From Mnemiopsis leidyi (taxonomy: Eukaryota > Ctenophora > Tentaculata > Lobata > Bolinopsidae), in the NCBI GenBank assembly GCA_000226015.1, contig JH154832.1, positions 79,012-140,616 of the forward strand: a stretch of DNA of 61,605 bases, in the 5' to 3' direction. A program made the position numbers and the translations under genes. The notes under the pieces were generated by a model. That model saw only the letters and a program-made list of their open reading frames with translations, made no database searches and was not told the DNA's origin. Shown piece after piece: positions 23,501 to 35,282 of this stretch. The stretch's first letter is position 1. The number at the start of each line of letters is the position of its first letter.

Positions 23501-26500
23501 TACTTTGGTCATTACTTTGGTGATATTTGTTTAGACTACACGGTACATTCTTACATAAGCGATCGGTTAATCAATAATGATTTGTCCTGGATCATCCTTT
23601 TCTGCGTATAAACCTATCAGACTTCCAATTTCTAAACATTTGAATTACTCTCTGATTTTAGTACCGGTTCTCTAACGCTGGAGAGGACCACATTTGATGA
23701 GGAGCAGGTTATTCTTGTCAGCACCGTCTCTGGGAAATCATTCGGGGCTCGGGTAAATCTTTTTTCCTGCTATCTTGTCTGTTTATTTCAAAATAATACT
23801 GAAGTTCGTGCAGTATTGGAATATTGAATCACTGACTCTAGACCATGTCATCACTCAGATACTGATCGAGGAGACAAGTAAAGCTGAAGTTGCTGCCATG
23901 GTGACACTGGTTCCGGAATTTCCTAATGTGGATTATCAGTCTGAGATGATTTTCCTGGTCGATAGGTTTTCACCTTATCTTACCTCTCTTCATAAAAAGA
24001 ATCAATGTGGATCAACAAAAATCATCTGAATATTATCCCTCTAAAATCTAAAATCCTGTCAACTTTATCACATTTATCACACTTAATTCAGATCTGGTTC
24101 AATGATGGGTCGAAGTATCGAGAAAGCGAAAGAAGCCCTACACATTTTCCTCGCCTCCCTTCCCTCCGACTGTCTCTTCAACATCTGCAGTTTCAACGCT
24201 AGCTTCGACTTCCTGTTCGAGTCAGCTCAGCCCTACAACGACAAGAACCTTGCTGATGCACGTGCTTACACTGACAACATGCAAGCAGGTAAGAGTTGTA
24301 GGTTATCAGCTGTCTGTTTATAGTCTCTGTATCGCATCTTGGAATGTGTCATATCTTAGATCAGATTATCAAGGTTTGATCTTTTATAAATCTCGATTCT
24401 CATACGGTAGTCTTTGTGTTTGTTTTTTCAATTTGCTGCGGATTGACTGCAGAACGGGTAATTCTTTTCTGTTTGATCTTCTGGACCACTCGAGAACTTG
24501 GATAAAAGTTTCAACTTTCACGAATAGCCCGAGCCTTCACAAACAACGCAATAGGATTTCACGCTGAGGTTAAGGTCGGCACAATGAAGAAGGCAAAATA
24601 GAACAGGTTGAAAAAAGGCTGGTTAAACTGGAAACCAGCTTGAAATACGACAACAGCGGAATGAACGCCGATATTACAGTCGGGATATTCGCCATGTTCA
24701 TCAGAAGAATAGTCCCACAAACTTGTTTTGTGACTGAATCTGTTTGGGAGGGTGGCTTGATCTGATACTCATAGATAACCGTCCTTAAAGAATAGAGTGT
24801 ATCCTAAAAACGGTTGGAATAGCTTACAAAGCTGAAATCCTTAATGCACTGCTGGATGACGTGAAGGGGAACTTTTAAGTTGATTGCAACAACCAACAAG
24901 CAATGAGCATGTAAATGTTGAAGACTGCCAAATAAACATGCAGCGACCTCTTGTTAATCTTAACAAAGGGATTGATGATCTTTAAAATCGGGTGATGGCA
25001 AGAAGAGCGGTAAGACCATGTGAGAAGGACCCTGCACTGCAGGATATCACCCATGCAACGGCTAGAACGGGCTCCAGCATCCCAACAACTTTGGGTCTAA
25101 CGTGAGAGAAAGTACAGACTAGAGGACTGATGAGGTTTGTCAGAAAGTCCGATGCTGCCAGACTTGAAAGTTCGTACAGCCCAGTAACAAGCCGCCGGAC
25201 GCAATAAATGTTACGCGTGGATTCTGAAACTATAATTATAGGTATACCACCCCATCTATTTGAAGAAATTTTTCCGAAAAGTGGATTTATTTTGGCATTA
25301 CTTCCAGGCTAAAACTGGACATTTATCTTGTGTAACAGGTCTATTAGGGAAGGTCTAATTTGAGCAAAAATATTTTTTAGAATTTTGACTTATTTCTTAA
25401 ATTTTGAGCAATCGATAATGCCAGTGGCAAGTGGGGCAGAGTTCGATGTTTTAGGAAATAGCCACTACAGTAAATAGGAAAATGCTAAAATGCCCTAATG
25501 TTTGCAAAATGACTTTAAGCACACTCTCGGTATCACCATATAATCATATAATGACGATTGCTTGTAGATGATTATTGTAGTTTATACTGGTCTCCGTCGC
25601 CATCTGTTGTAAGTAAACAATGACTTTATATTTGTGATAATACATGATAATCCCACCAGGGGGAGGAACAAGAGTTTATGAGCCGCTGGAGACGATCTTC
25701 CAGAAGAAAGTTGGGGACGGTTGTAAACGGCAAATCTTTGTTTTAACTGACGGTCATGTCAGCCGACCATCGGTTAGTTATTCTAAATTAGTCAAGGTTT
25801 TGTTGAAGTTCTTGTGCTAACTTTAGATAAGATCTAAAAAACAGGCTATAATTTAAGTTTAGAACCATAATTTATAATTTAGAACCAGATCATATGATTT
25901 GATTTGTTGAAATTTTTACCCAAAAACCTACTTTTCAGGAGTCGGTGAACATGGTGGGCAAGTACACGAAGGAGGGTCGAGTATTCTCTCTGGGTATCGG
26001 CGAGGGAGCATCTAGAGAACTGGTCAACGGTCTGGCTAGATCTGGGAACGGGACAGCTCTCTTTGTGAGTATTCTTCTCTTCTTGCTATGATAGTGTCAT
26101 ATGCACCTGATTTTCCTGCATGATAAGTATTTTTCATCTAGTCACCCAGCTTCTTATGTAAAAACAGCACTTGATTATCGGAGATTATTATTGGGCTGTA
26201 TCAGGTGACTTTGGCAGAGGACCTGAAAGACAAAGTTCTTGAGCTACTAAGTAGATCTTTACTACCTGGCCTCTCAAACATAACCTTCGATTGGTTATCT
26301 GACATGGAGCCTCAGAAAACACTCCTTTCTTTCTTCAAGTGAGACGACTGTTAATTTTTCCTTTGAATTACCACAACAATCAAAGTTTACACATACTTCC
26401 AACATAGTCCACACACTGTTTTGAACGTGTTAGTTTGTAACAACAATTAAGATAAGACCTGACAGAGCCCCCCCCCCCCAGATCAGGAAATCCGGAAGTG

Positions 26501-29195
26501 GGCAAGGTTATGAATCTGAAAGAAAAGTCTGCTCCCAACCCCATACCCCACGGTTTTTCATCTCAGCTCACCATAGCTTATCAGAGTCTTGAGTTTGGGA
26601 ACTTACCTGTTGGCTTGCGAATATCTGGAACTGGTTAGAATTTACTGAATTTCTACCCCGTTACATGTTTTATGCCGGCACAAGAACCATTGGTTAAGAG
26701 TTAATAAGAATTAAGGTAGTATTGAATGACGTTAGATTGCGGAGACCGTAGTTTAGAAAAGTACAAACGATTTACTGATGCATATCAGGTCCGGAGGGAG
26801 ACGTGATGTTGGTTGTTAATCTCGACTCGACTAAAGTGATGAAGAGCGAGCTGCTCCACAAGCTCATGGCTAGGAGAATGGTCAAGATGGTACGGTTTTT
26901 GTCAGGGGTTGTCAATTGGTATAGCTTAGTTAGTTTGTGAACATAATTGGCTCAAAAACTCGTCTTCGAAAAATTTGATAATTCTGTATCGACATGTCCG
27001 CAGATGGAAGAAGATGATTCTATGTCTTCAGACGCCCACGTGCAAACCAGAATGACAAGCCTGGGAACCAACTACAATATCACTAACAAGTGGTGTTCTA
27101 GCGTAACGACCGGTATGTTTGTGTGTTTGTATATTTTAATTTTGTATGTACAAGGTTGGTTTTGTTTAGATCAGATTTATTGTCTTAAGACAAACGGTAC
27201 TCTGAACAGATACTACTTGTTTAAGTGCATACAGTCTCATTATTTCCTATTAAACCGTAATAGGTCAGTTTGGAACGACCGCTAAGAAGGGACAACCTGT
27301 TAAAAAAGGATCTCAAGAGGAATCCGAACAACTCTTCCACAACGTGTCTTCAGGATTCCGTAAGTTTGTGTGGTGATTCTTAAACCATTATGTGTCGAAT
27401 AGAGACTTTTTCGTCAGTTTTTATAATGATCAAGACTAATAATCAGATTGTCACGAAGATCTTTTGTCAGAGAATCTTGCAAGATAAAATCTATGAACAA
27501 TATTTTCAGTTGGTGGTAGTTCACCGCCGCCACCTCAGAAGTCAGCAGGCTCTGGATTTGGTTTTTCAATGAAGAGTAAAAAGGGTTTCATTAAGAAAGG
27601 TGCTCATAATTTTTTTAAGTCGTTAAAAAAATAATTAACTAAACAATTTTGTCCTGTACGATGGCTCATTATCTTACGAACAAATTTGGCTTAATTTGGC
27701 GGCCAGTACTGGCCTTGCTAATTATGCTTCATACACCTATAACAAGCACCTGCTACACGTACAAGTAAACACCATCATTTCAATTTTTCAGCAGCAGCAA
27801 GTCCACCAATGGGACAAACAGAGCAACTTAACCTGAGATCGCAGTGTTCGAACACCCGATGGGCAAAGAGCAAGGTGATGAGTGCCGGTCCCTCGTTTGG
27901 TTCCGCTCCAATGAAGATGATGAAACGAAAATCTGCACCAAAATCAGCTATATTTAAAGCAAAGTCAATGTCTGCAAATCAAATGGCAATGCCTCCACCT
28001 CCAAGTGCCATGATTAGAAACTCGAACATAATGTGTGACTCTAGCAGACTGTCTTTATCTGAGTCGGACTCTAGCAGTGTAGAGGACTTGTCCCAGACTC
28101 CCCAACAAAATATCGGTAAGAACATTCAGTTTATTAAAAAACAGGTTAAGGGCTCACCTATCGTTATCAAAACTTGTATATGTCTTACATTGGTTTTCCA
28201 GATAACTTCGAATACAACAAATTAGTATCACGGCGACCACTCCCCTAGGTCAAGTTAGAGATGAGATGCTGATGGGATTCACTGTTCTCCAAAAAACAGA
28301 CGGATCTTTCTCATTCGGCCCAGCATTTGTGAAGGACCTTAATATGAAGGAGGATGATGTGGAGAAGGGTGCCAAGGATCTTGGTAAGATATTTGTGTTG
28401 AGTTTTAATCGTTTTTCTAGTAAAAATAATAAATAGGTAGTCTAATGGTCAAGCTTGTACAATATAAGCTCTTTCTACATTTTGTCATGTTCACTGATTA
28501 CTCCGCTTACTGATGTTCAGTGATAATTTGCCAACTAGGTTTTTACCAGGTCCTATTCATAATTGTTAGTGATATGTTATACACATATATTGTGTCGTTC
28601 ACAGATGCAATGAAACAAGCATATAATAATTAAAATAAATACCAATTGTAAAATTTCGCCGCCTTTTTTAAAACTGTTAATGTCCTTAGTGGTATTATTC
28701 TTATATGAAACAGATAACAGAACATAGATATCTGACGTGATTTCTTAAAATACCTCTCCGACTAACTAATGTTAAAACCAGGAATCAGTAAAGAGTTGCT
28801 GATGACCCTAGTCGTTGTCATATACTTGCGTTCTGTCATGGCCAACAGGAAAAGTTCGTGGAGTAGGATCGGAGAGAAAGCCGACGGCTACGTCGCCGCA
28901 AACATCGGCAACAACGGTCAGTTTGAACCACAATATGATCATTGATCATACTGGGTCGTTTACGTTTAATTCACGTGTTTTAGATACTTCCCTTCTCGAG
29001 GGGTTCCAAATTCTGGTTTTTGTGTCACCACATTTACAGTGCTCTTGTTACTATCATGGTTACAGCGTTCGTGAAATGAATAAATTCCTTACAGATCTCC
29101 AAAAGTTAGAAGAAAGCATTCAAAAGTTCATGGACGGATTCATTCAACAGAGCAGAAGTAAAGTTCTCTTCAAGGGTTTCAAACAGAGAAGATAA
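20559..29195 (+). CDS. VWA5A: VIT and von Willebrand A domain protein (VWA5A-like), complete
   Basis: Twenty exons join with consistent phase into 902 codons: 20559-20672, 20914-21046, 22669-22817, 22930-23091, 23313-23452, 23662-23752, 23859-23965, 24092-24288, 25660-25772, 25939-26064, 26205-26338, 26482-26633, 26789-26889, 27004-27112, 27264-27359, 27510-27599, 27792-28115, 28249-28383, 28782-28916, 29095-29195. Residues about 1-150 form a VIT domain (ECGLVSIHDGFVLPLHL, then EATYIFPI). The VWA domain (about 292-450) has an intact metal-ion-dependent adhesion site, FLVDRSGSM at about 297, and IFVLTDGHV near 392. Residues about 610-780 are Ser/Pro/Met/Lys rich and probably disordered. The C-terminal part (FTVLQKTDGSFSFG and LVVVIYLRSVMANRKSSW) matches the tail shared by VWA5A and PARP4; there is no BRCT or PARP domain, so VWA5A-like is preferred. 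No signal peptide, so it is probably cytosolic; the family's role is poorly known. Convergent with zinc transporter gene A. Confidence 0.9.
21370..21900 (-). pseudogene. Glycosyltransferase family 31 (beta-1,3-galactosyl/GlcNAc-transferase) pseudogene
   Basis: In the second intron of the VWA5A-like gene, antisense. Minus-strand reading gives DMFLVEDIDEGHYSL, then after a frame change at a run of seven G the sequence FKYHVKTDDDVTVNLP (the DxD sugar-nucleotide/metal motif of GT31), RYTGLGGNKF, RRWTYCSGGG, a TAG where a Tyr is expected in the family's GGGYVLS motif, VLSNDLIGHII and MKPEDVFTGW (the EDV-x-G motif). A TGA follows soon after. No introns within, so it may be a retropseudogene or a decayed intronless copy. 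At least one frameshift and two stops make it non-functional. Confidence 0.8.
23476..23527. repeat. 12-bp tandem repeat (ATTACTTTGGTC)
   Basis: Four near-perfect units directly after the donor of the fifth exon of the VWA5A-like gene. Confidence 0.85.
24590..25215 (+). pseudogene. Decayed retroelement-like ORF in an intron
   Basis: Inside the 1.37-kb intron between 24288 and 25660. One frame reads a coiled-coil-like segment, KIEQVEKRLVKLETSLKYD, and a later frame gives RKSDAARLESSYSP near 25145-25200. Stops and frame changes separate them. This is the largest intron but one in the gene and the insert probably accounts for it. An ORF1-type protein of a non-LTR element is the most likely source, but similarity is too weak to be sure. 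Confidence 0.3.
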
Positions 29196-30818
29196 TCAGT
29201 GTTTCTGCTCAGCACTTGTTTTGCGATATCGTCAAATTTCCCGAAAAAACTGAGGGTGGTTGCTTATTGATGCAGCAGTTTTTAGAAGTTCAAATATTAT
29301 TGTTTTAGTACCCTTTTTTGTATATTGCACCTTCGTTTCTTTATTTTGCAGCGTATAATTCTTAGGTTTTTGGTTAGTGTTAGTAAGTTGTGGCATGCTT
29401 ATCTATTGATTTCATGATATCGGCAGTCTGAATGACTATTTTCTAGCTATTGTGACTAAATTATAGATATTATAAATAGGTTTAGCTTGCTCCGCCGTAC
29501 CATCAAACAGCGAATTTCAAAGTGAGAAAGTGTTGATTGTTAGAGCACTGACAGCTGTTTTAGCACTGTTTTATGTCTTTGCTCCAAAACGAGAACTTCT
29601 TATTCGTTTAATGTTAATATTGCAGATAAAAAACAAACAAATCGAAATCAGTTCCCTAATTTCCTCATCTATGAATAAAATATTTTGCATTGTTAATGAA
29701 TCATGTCATCTGAATTTTAACGTTTCAATTTAGATTTTTAGTTGATTGTTTTGAGTTTTTAATTCTTATCGTATGATTTTTATTCCGAATGTTTTTTTTT
29801 GTTCAAATGGTATAGTGTTTTTCATAGTTTACGTTGTATCATAGATATCACCTCCTGAACATTTAAGTTCTTGTTTCCGCTAATTTTGTGATTTTATTTG
29901 TCTATATCAATATGCTCGTAGAAAAACGAAAAGCAGTGACTTAAGTGTGTGCCTAACTCATCCCAAAATTATTTTCTCATGATGCCTAAAGGGGTAAGTG
30001 CTTGCTCCCAAACAATCACGAAGTAAAATGCCTGAGCTTAATTTATTAAAATACTTCTCTATAAATAGATAATAAATCTCTTGTACATTAATTAATTACA
30101 TATTGATTATTTAACATAAATCAAAACACAACCGAAATTTACTTTCAAGTTCTCTTTATCTCACAGTGATCGTTACATGAAATTAGTATGCTCACACTGG
30201 GGATTGTTCTTTCTAGTTCTACTTACTTTGTATTTCAATACTGTACCACGAAAAGATAGAATCATAAGGTTGAAGTCAATGCTCGCGTCAGGTTATACTT
30301 ATTGTAAAAGATGAATCTGTGGAATACCACGTCCAAAGAATTGCTAGTGGAGTAGTGCTACTGATCAAACCATAAAGTCCACTTTTTACTCTAAAAATAT
30401 CAAAATATCAGTTATACTTAATAATAATATTATTACAACTTGTTACTTCTGTACTTCTATTCTTGTTTACGATTTCCTTGCACGCTCTGAATGTTTCTCT
30501 TTCTTCTTCTTCTTATTCATGTTTCTCGTTGTCCAAGTCCTCCCATCACACTGCAACACTGCATGCTAACTCCAAACACTTTCAAATTGTATTTAGCGTA
30601 AATTTGTAGATAAACCTCTGCATCGGTGGGTAGTTGAATCTTACAACTGTCCTTCCCAATGTGCCTCCAAGTCCAAGTTATAATCACCATGGCAACACCA
30701 GACATTGCACCACGTGACATCACGCTTACTGATAACACCGACCATCGCCTGTTTATGGTGTTGGATCATGAAACCCGCGACAATATCAGCAACAGATTTG
30801 ATAGAGCAAGCACATTGA
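29196..30818. other. Convergent intergenic region between the VWA5A-like gene and zinc transporter A
   Basis: AT-rich sequence holding the 3' ends of two convergent genes. AATAAA signals occur on the plus strand near 29675 and on the minus strand (TTTATT) near 30040. No other gene recognised. Confidence 0.5.
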
Positions 30819-33800
30819 CTATTCGTGTGCGTGTGCCCCTCTCCAGTTATGCCAGATGGTTGAGGCTGTCACTAGTAGGACACCCAATGTTATGAACGAG
30901 ACCTGGAAATAGAAGGGAAGTTTGAGGGAGATTTCAGATTTACATATGTTGATGTCTTAATAATAATACTGCTGTTGATGAAGCTGATGTTGAATTAAAA
31001 AGCAGATGATTTTTGTGGATCTATTTCGTCCATCATCACTGAATAATTGTACCTTCAAGAAGGAGTCCTGTTTGCTTTTCATTTCTTGGAAGAGCATCTC
31101 GGCGAATGTTATGTAGAGGAAGAAGCCCGTACTTATCCCTTGAATCGATCCTGAAATACCAATAATCCTGAAAAACGCTTCAACTTCAAGTTCCACATCA
31201 GAACGCTAAAATCAAGTTTAGACCAGAATAAAAAGCGAAGAAATCTGTTAGTTTTTTACCAACACAAGTCCAAGCGCCGTGGCAGCTGATATTACAACTG
31301 ATAGGATTAGGACTTAGGAGTCACTAGAAAGACCAAACTATTTAACTTTAACGTGCATTACAATTCATAATGCCAAACTTTGTTGTTGGGTCTATATAGC
31401 CTTTAATTTCATCATTTTATCAACATTGCACGTAAAATAATATCGATATTATCGTTATGACTTGCCTGATACAATGAGAATGGTGTATTCGTCAAGGGCT
31501 CTCACGATCAGCATGGCAAGAGACACTCCTATAGGAGTCATGACACACATGCAGAACAGACACCAAAACATCTCCCTGAAATGTACATAATTAACCAACG
31601 TTACCTCTAACACCCACTATAGTTGGAATGAATAAATCAAGATCAAGAGCGGACTGAGCGGACAATAAAATATCAACAAGTAACAACATTTTGTGTGCAG
31701 AAAACACTGAGTCTGTGAGTGACACTAACTGTTAAATCATTTAGTGACTCGTCTTCAAAAAATAAATACTTTAATGAAGCAGAAAGATAGACAGAAAGTT
31801 TCCAAGTATTAAACATGACTGTGTCTATAACTATGAGTATAATTCACTTACTGGACGGACTTTCCACAATGGATCAACCTGGAGCCAACAGCAAAGGCTA
31901 TGACACACTTGTGGACGGTTATGGCAGCTGCCAGCTGGATGAATACTGCTTCGGTACCCTCCACTCCAATAGCAAGACCTTCAAAGAAGGAGTGGATTGA
32001 TAGAGCCATGATCAGCATAACCGCACTTTTCTTTTGTTGCTGGAAATATATCATTGCGAAGCCACGTCTACTTTTGTAGGAGTGGAAGATTAAGACGGCA
32101 GGTTGCATGAAACTGATAATGATTTGGAATATATTTAACATGTAAATTGATTGAGATTCAAGCGAAAAAAAACAGGCGGGCATTTTTAAATTCATCAGCG
32201 AAATAATCCTCAAACTGCAAGATATTTTTGTACAATAAGAAATCAAATCAGCTACCCCAGGAACAGTGGGCTCATCAGCCTCAGGTCCTCTGTTTTCGAC
32301 ACGGTTGTACAAATTGCCCTTCATTGCTGACAGAAATGCTTTCGGGACCACTCTTTTCTTTTTTGAATTTGACTTGGATGAAGAGCAACTTTTGATGCTT
32401 TGCTCCGACATTTTCCTCTCTGAAAATAAAAAATGTTCTCAAGTCAATTGGCCCAACCGATATTCATAGTTCATACCCACAACTATCGTTTGTCCTTGCG
32501 AAAAGGAGTTAAAAATATATATTTATTTGCAGAATATATTGACTTCATGACAATCACCAATATAGATTAATCATAATCTAAGATAACCGTATTACGATGT
32601 ATATAATCTTGTCAATTATCCAAAGGGGTAAATATGAGCACAAACACTAACACTAGCACACTCACACTAGCACTAACAATTACTAAAATGTATTATAAGT
32701 TACCATTGTTAGATTCGTTGTCAGTGTTGTCAGAGTGACACTGGTCACATTCCTCCTCGGTCTCGTGCTCTCCCTCACAGCCGTCAGGGATTGCCTGAAA
32801 ACACCTTTCTTATTATTATACCAATACAAATTTATTTATACCAATACAAATTTACAGATTAGTGATCACAAATGCAGTTAAGTACTCTGTAATATAAACG
32901 CTTTGTTTAGAATATTTTTGTGTAATAAGTTATGGCCTTGGTAATACAGTTTTAACTAAATTCAATCAATAAAAAGCTTTGATATTATAATGAATATTAA
33001 CAAACTTAAGACCTTTTAACTATAAAAAAATCATTAGATCCGTGGTAGATTCTAGACTGAAAGACTTGACTTAAACTTGCTATTTGCAAAAACTATCGCA
33101 GTTAATATAATCTGTATCATACTATCATGTTGATAGTCATACATTTTTTTGAAGTGGGGGCGCCCACAAAGGCATACTCCATGTATTGGCTGATTGACAT
33201 GTGAGTAAATTGTCATGTCCCAGGGTGGCCTAGGTGAAGGTCTATTTCAGCTCGCTTGATCGAGATCGACTGATCGTAGAATAGTGTACTGTTGGAAACA
33301 GTAATTTCCATCGGACGGAGCCCTGGTATGATTCTACAACAGAGTTCTCTTCAACAGGTCCTAAAATCCGTTCGGACATCGGCCACCAGAGCGGTTTCGG
33401 GTTTCCTGGAAGTATCGATTTGAAAGATGTGGTCATGTGGCTACTGGCAAGTCTGCTATCTAATGACTGATTTCGATATTTAGAAGTTTGACTATAAATG
33501 ATAAGTGGCCAAATTAATGATTGATCACAGGCCATTTATAGATTTCGTCTTGTCATGACAATGTATGAATTTGGTACTTGCTCCTATTGTATTACAGAAT
33601 TATTATCAGTTATCATGATTATAGCCAACAGTACGTTACGGTCAACTGATCCACCATGGTGATCGCTGATTGGTCGACCGAGAAACGAGCTCGAATTTGA
33701 TTGGCGAGCAGAGAAGTCACGTGACTCTCTAGCGCGCCAATACGAATCCAGCTGTGTAGCTAGCCGGCCAATAAGATTGCGAGCGTGATATGTAACGCAG

Positions 33801-35282
33801 ACAAATCTGTTTGATTATTCATTGATGCTTAATTTGGGTGCTTTATTCTTTCAGCCATAGTGTATACGTCCAAAATCCATTGCTTGTTTAGCTAACATTC
33901 GATAATTCTTAAATGTTTTATGTAGATCTCAGCGTGAGACTTCTTTAGCCCTGTCTTTCATCGTGTTAGTGTAACTTGTAAATATATACAGAGCAATGCC
34001 TTGTCACAATGTTCTAGATTCAGTAAATATGAGCAACTTAATCAAAATCGATATTAAATGCTTATCAAGTTATCAATTTAAAAATTGAAATGGCCACCAT
34101 CTCATGACATTTAATTTACATAGCGTAATGAGTACTACTCATTGAGTAGTGCATTCTCCTTGTTGCTTAATATAACGATCGAACCCTATGCGACTATCAC
34201 TCAGACTTCAAGTGAGTTTCTTTAACCCTTCTGTTTGTAACTGTTATGTTAATAACTTTGAATACCCATCATTCTCAAAACTTCTGCAGTGTGCAGGCTG
34301 TGTTCAGTGCTTGATTGAGATTGCAGGGCCTGCCGCTATATCTTCTCATACATCGCAAACATTCTTCAAACAGTCGTCGGTTTTATGATCAACGCCAACC
34401 ACAAGATATTCAATCAAGTAATACTATGATACTATACTATTGGATTTGGAATATTGGGCATGTTATCAATGTTGATGATTTTTTGAAATCCTCTACTACA
34501 AAAACAGCGGAAACATTTATAAGGTACAGCAATAAACATTTATTAAAATGTAAGATTATCTCATTCAAGTATTCAAAAATTTATTCATGTCTTTAATAGT
34601 ATCAGTTGAAGCGACGTTTGGAAATTTAGCTTACCTCTAGGTCTTGCTGTTTGTTCACTAGTTTCTTCGCTGTGTTAAGTTTCTTCGCCGATATAAAGAC
34701 AGAAAATCTCTGTGTCAGTGGTCTTATTTTCTTGGCAGATTCCGCAATCTTCTCAATAGACAATATAAGGAGAAAGCCCGAGCACTCCAAAAACTCAGGT
34801 ATGGGCAGTTTCTTCAAGAATTCAAGAGGTTCGTCCGACAGAATTCCCTCCCGCTCCACGTACTTCACGTAACCGTTTATCTGAAGCTTCACTTCTGGGA
34901 TGAGATGCATGAAGCACGTCCCGAAGAAAACTCCTCCACCAAAACAATTGGCGATGCTCGCAATTCTGCTTTGATACTTCATTGAGAGGGTCTTTAACGG
35001 CAGCATTCCGAAAATCATGGATACCACGAGTATTATCACCATGGTGATTGCTCGAACTATGTTGGAGGTCTTGTCGCCATCGTCTTCGTCCTCGTCTCCA
35101 TGGTCATCTTCCTCTTCATCTTCGTCTCTACGGTTTCTATAGATTTTAGGGAGATCTTCGTACCCGTCCCAATCTACGTTTGATCGCTCAACCGCCTGTC
35201 TCTCCTCCACTTCACGAGCATCAGACTGCATGAAGGTCAATAACACCACCAGTGCTATGAAGCAGAGCAGCCTCATTGTCAT
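30819..35282 (-). CDS. ZIP zinc transporter A (SLC39A1/2/3 type)
   Basis: Seven coding exons join in phase to 460 aa: 35282-34635, 32794-32704, 32419-32256, 32039-31852, 31575-31466, 31150-31053, 30902-30819. ZIP proteins carry zinc into the cytosol from outside or from vesicles. Residues 1-20 form a signal peptide, followed by an acidic tract (about 53-70, DEDEEEDDHGDEDEDD). TM1 is at 77-97, TM2 at 107-128 with CFGGGVFFGTCFMHLIPE, TM3 at 167-180. The cytosolic loop (about 181-305) has a Cys/His/Glu-rich part (CDQCH) that could bind metal. TM4 has HSFFEGLAIG (His317), TM5 HKCVIAFAVG (His344), the conserved metal-site signatures. TM8 is in the last exon, ending HNWRGAHAHE. An acceptor-like CATTTCAG just upstream of the ATG suggests a 5' untranslated exon. 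The intron after 31466 starts with GC rather than GT. Confidence 0.93.
32795..34634. other. First coding intron of zinc transporter A
   Basis: 1.84 kb, much longer than the other introns of the gene. The minus-strand ORF at 33535-33242 has no recognisable family. A compact promoter-like cluster lies at 33649-33790. Confidence 0.5.
33649..33790. promoter_or_regulatory. CCAAT / CLEAR-like motif cluster
   Basis: Within 140 bp there are two inverted CCAAT boxes (GATTGGTCG at 33669, GATTGGCGA near 33700), a forward CCAATAAG near 33770 and a perfect GTCACGTGAC palindrome at 33716-33725, the core of E-box/CLEAR elements bound by USF and TFEB-type factors. GC content is higher than in the flanks. 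It may be an alternative promoter or an enhancer; no transcript evidence. Confidence 0.4.

Noticed and set aside
30957..31053. Read-through end of zinc transporter A at YYY-stop near 30957
   Set aside because: That reading lacks the eighth membrane segment; a spliced last exon at 30902-30819 supplies it in phase.
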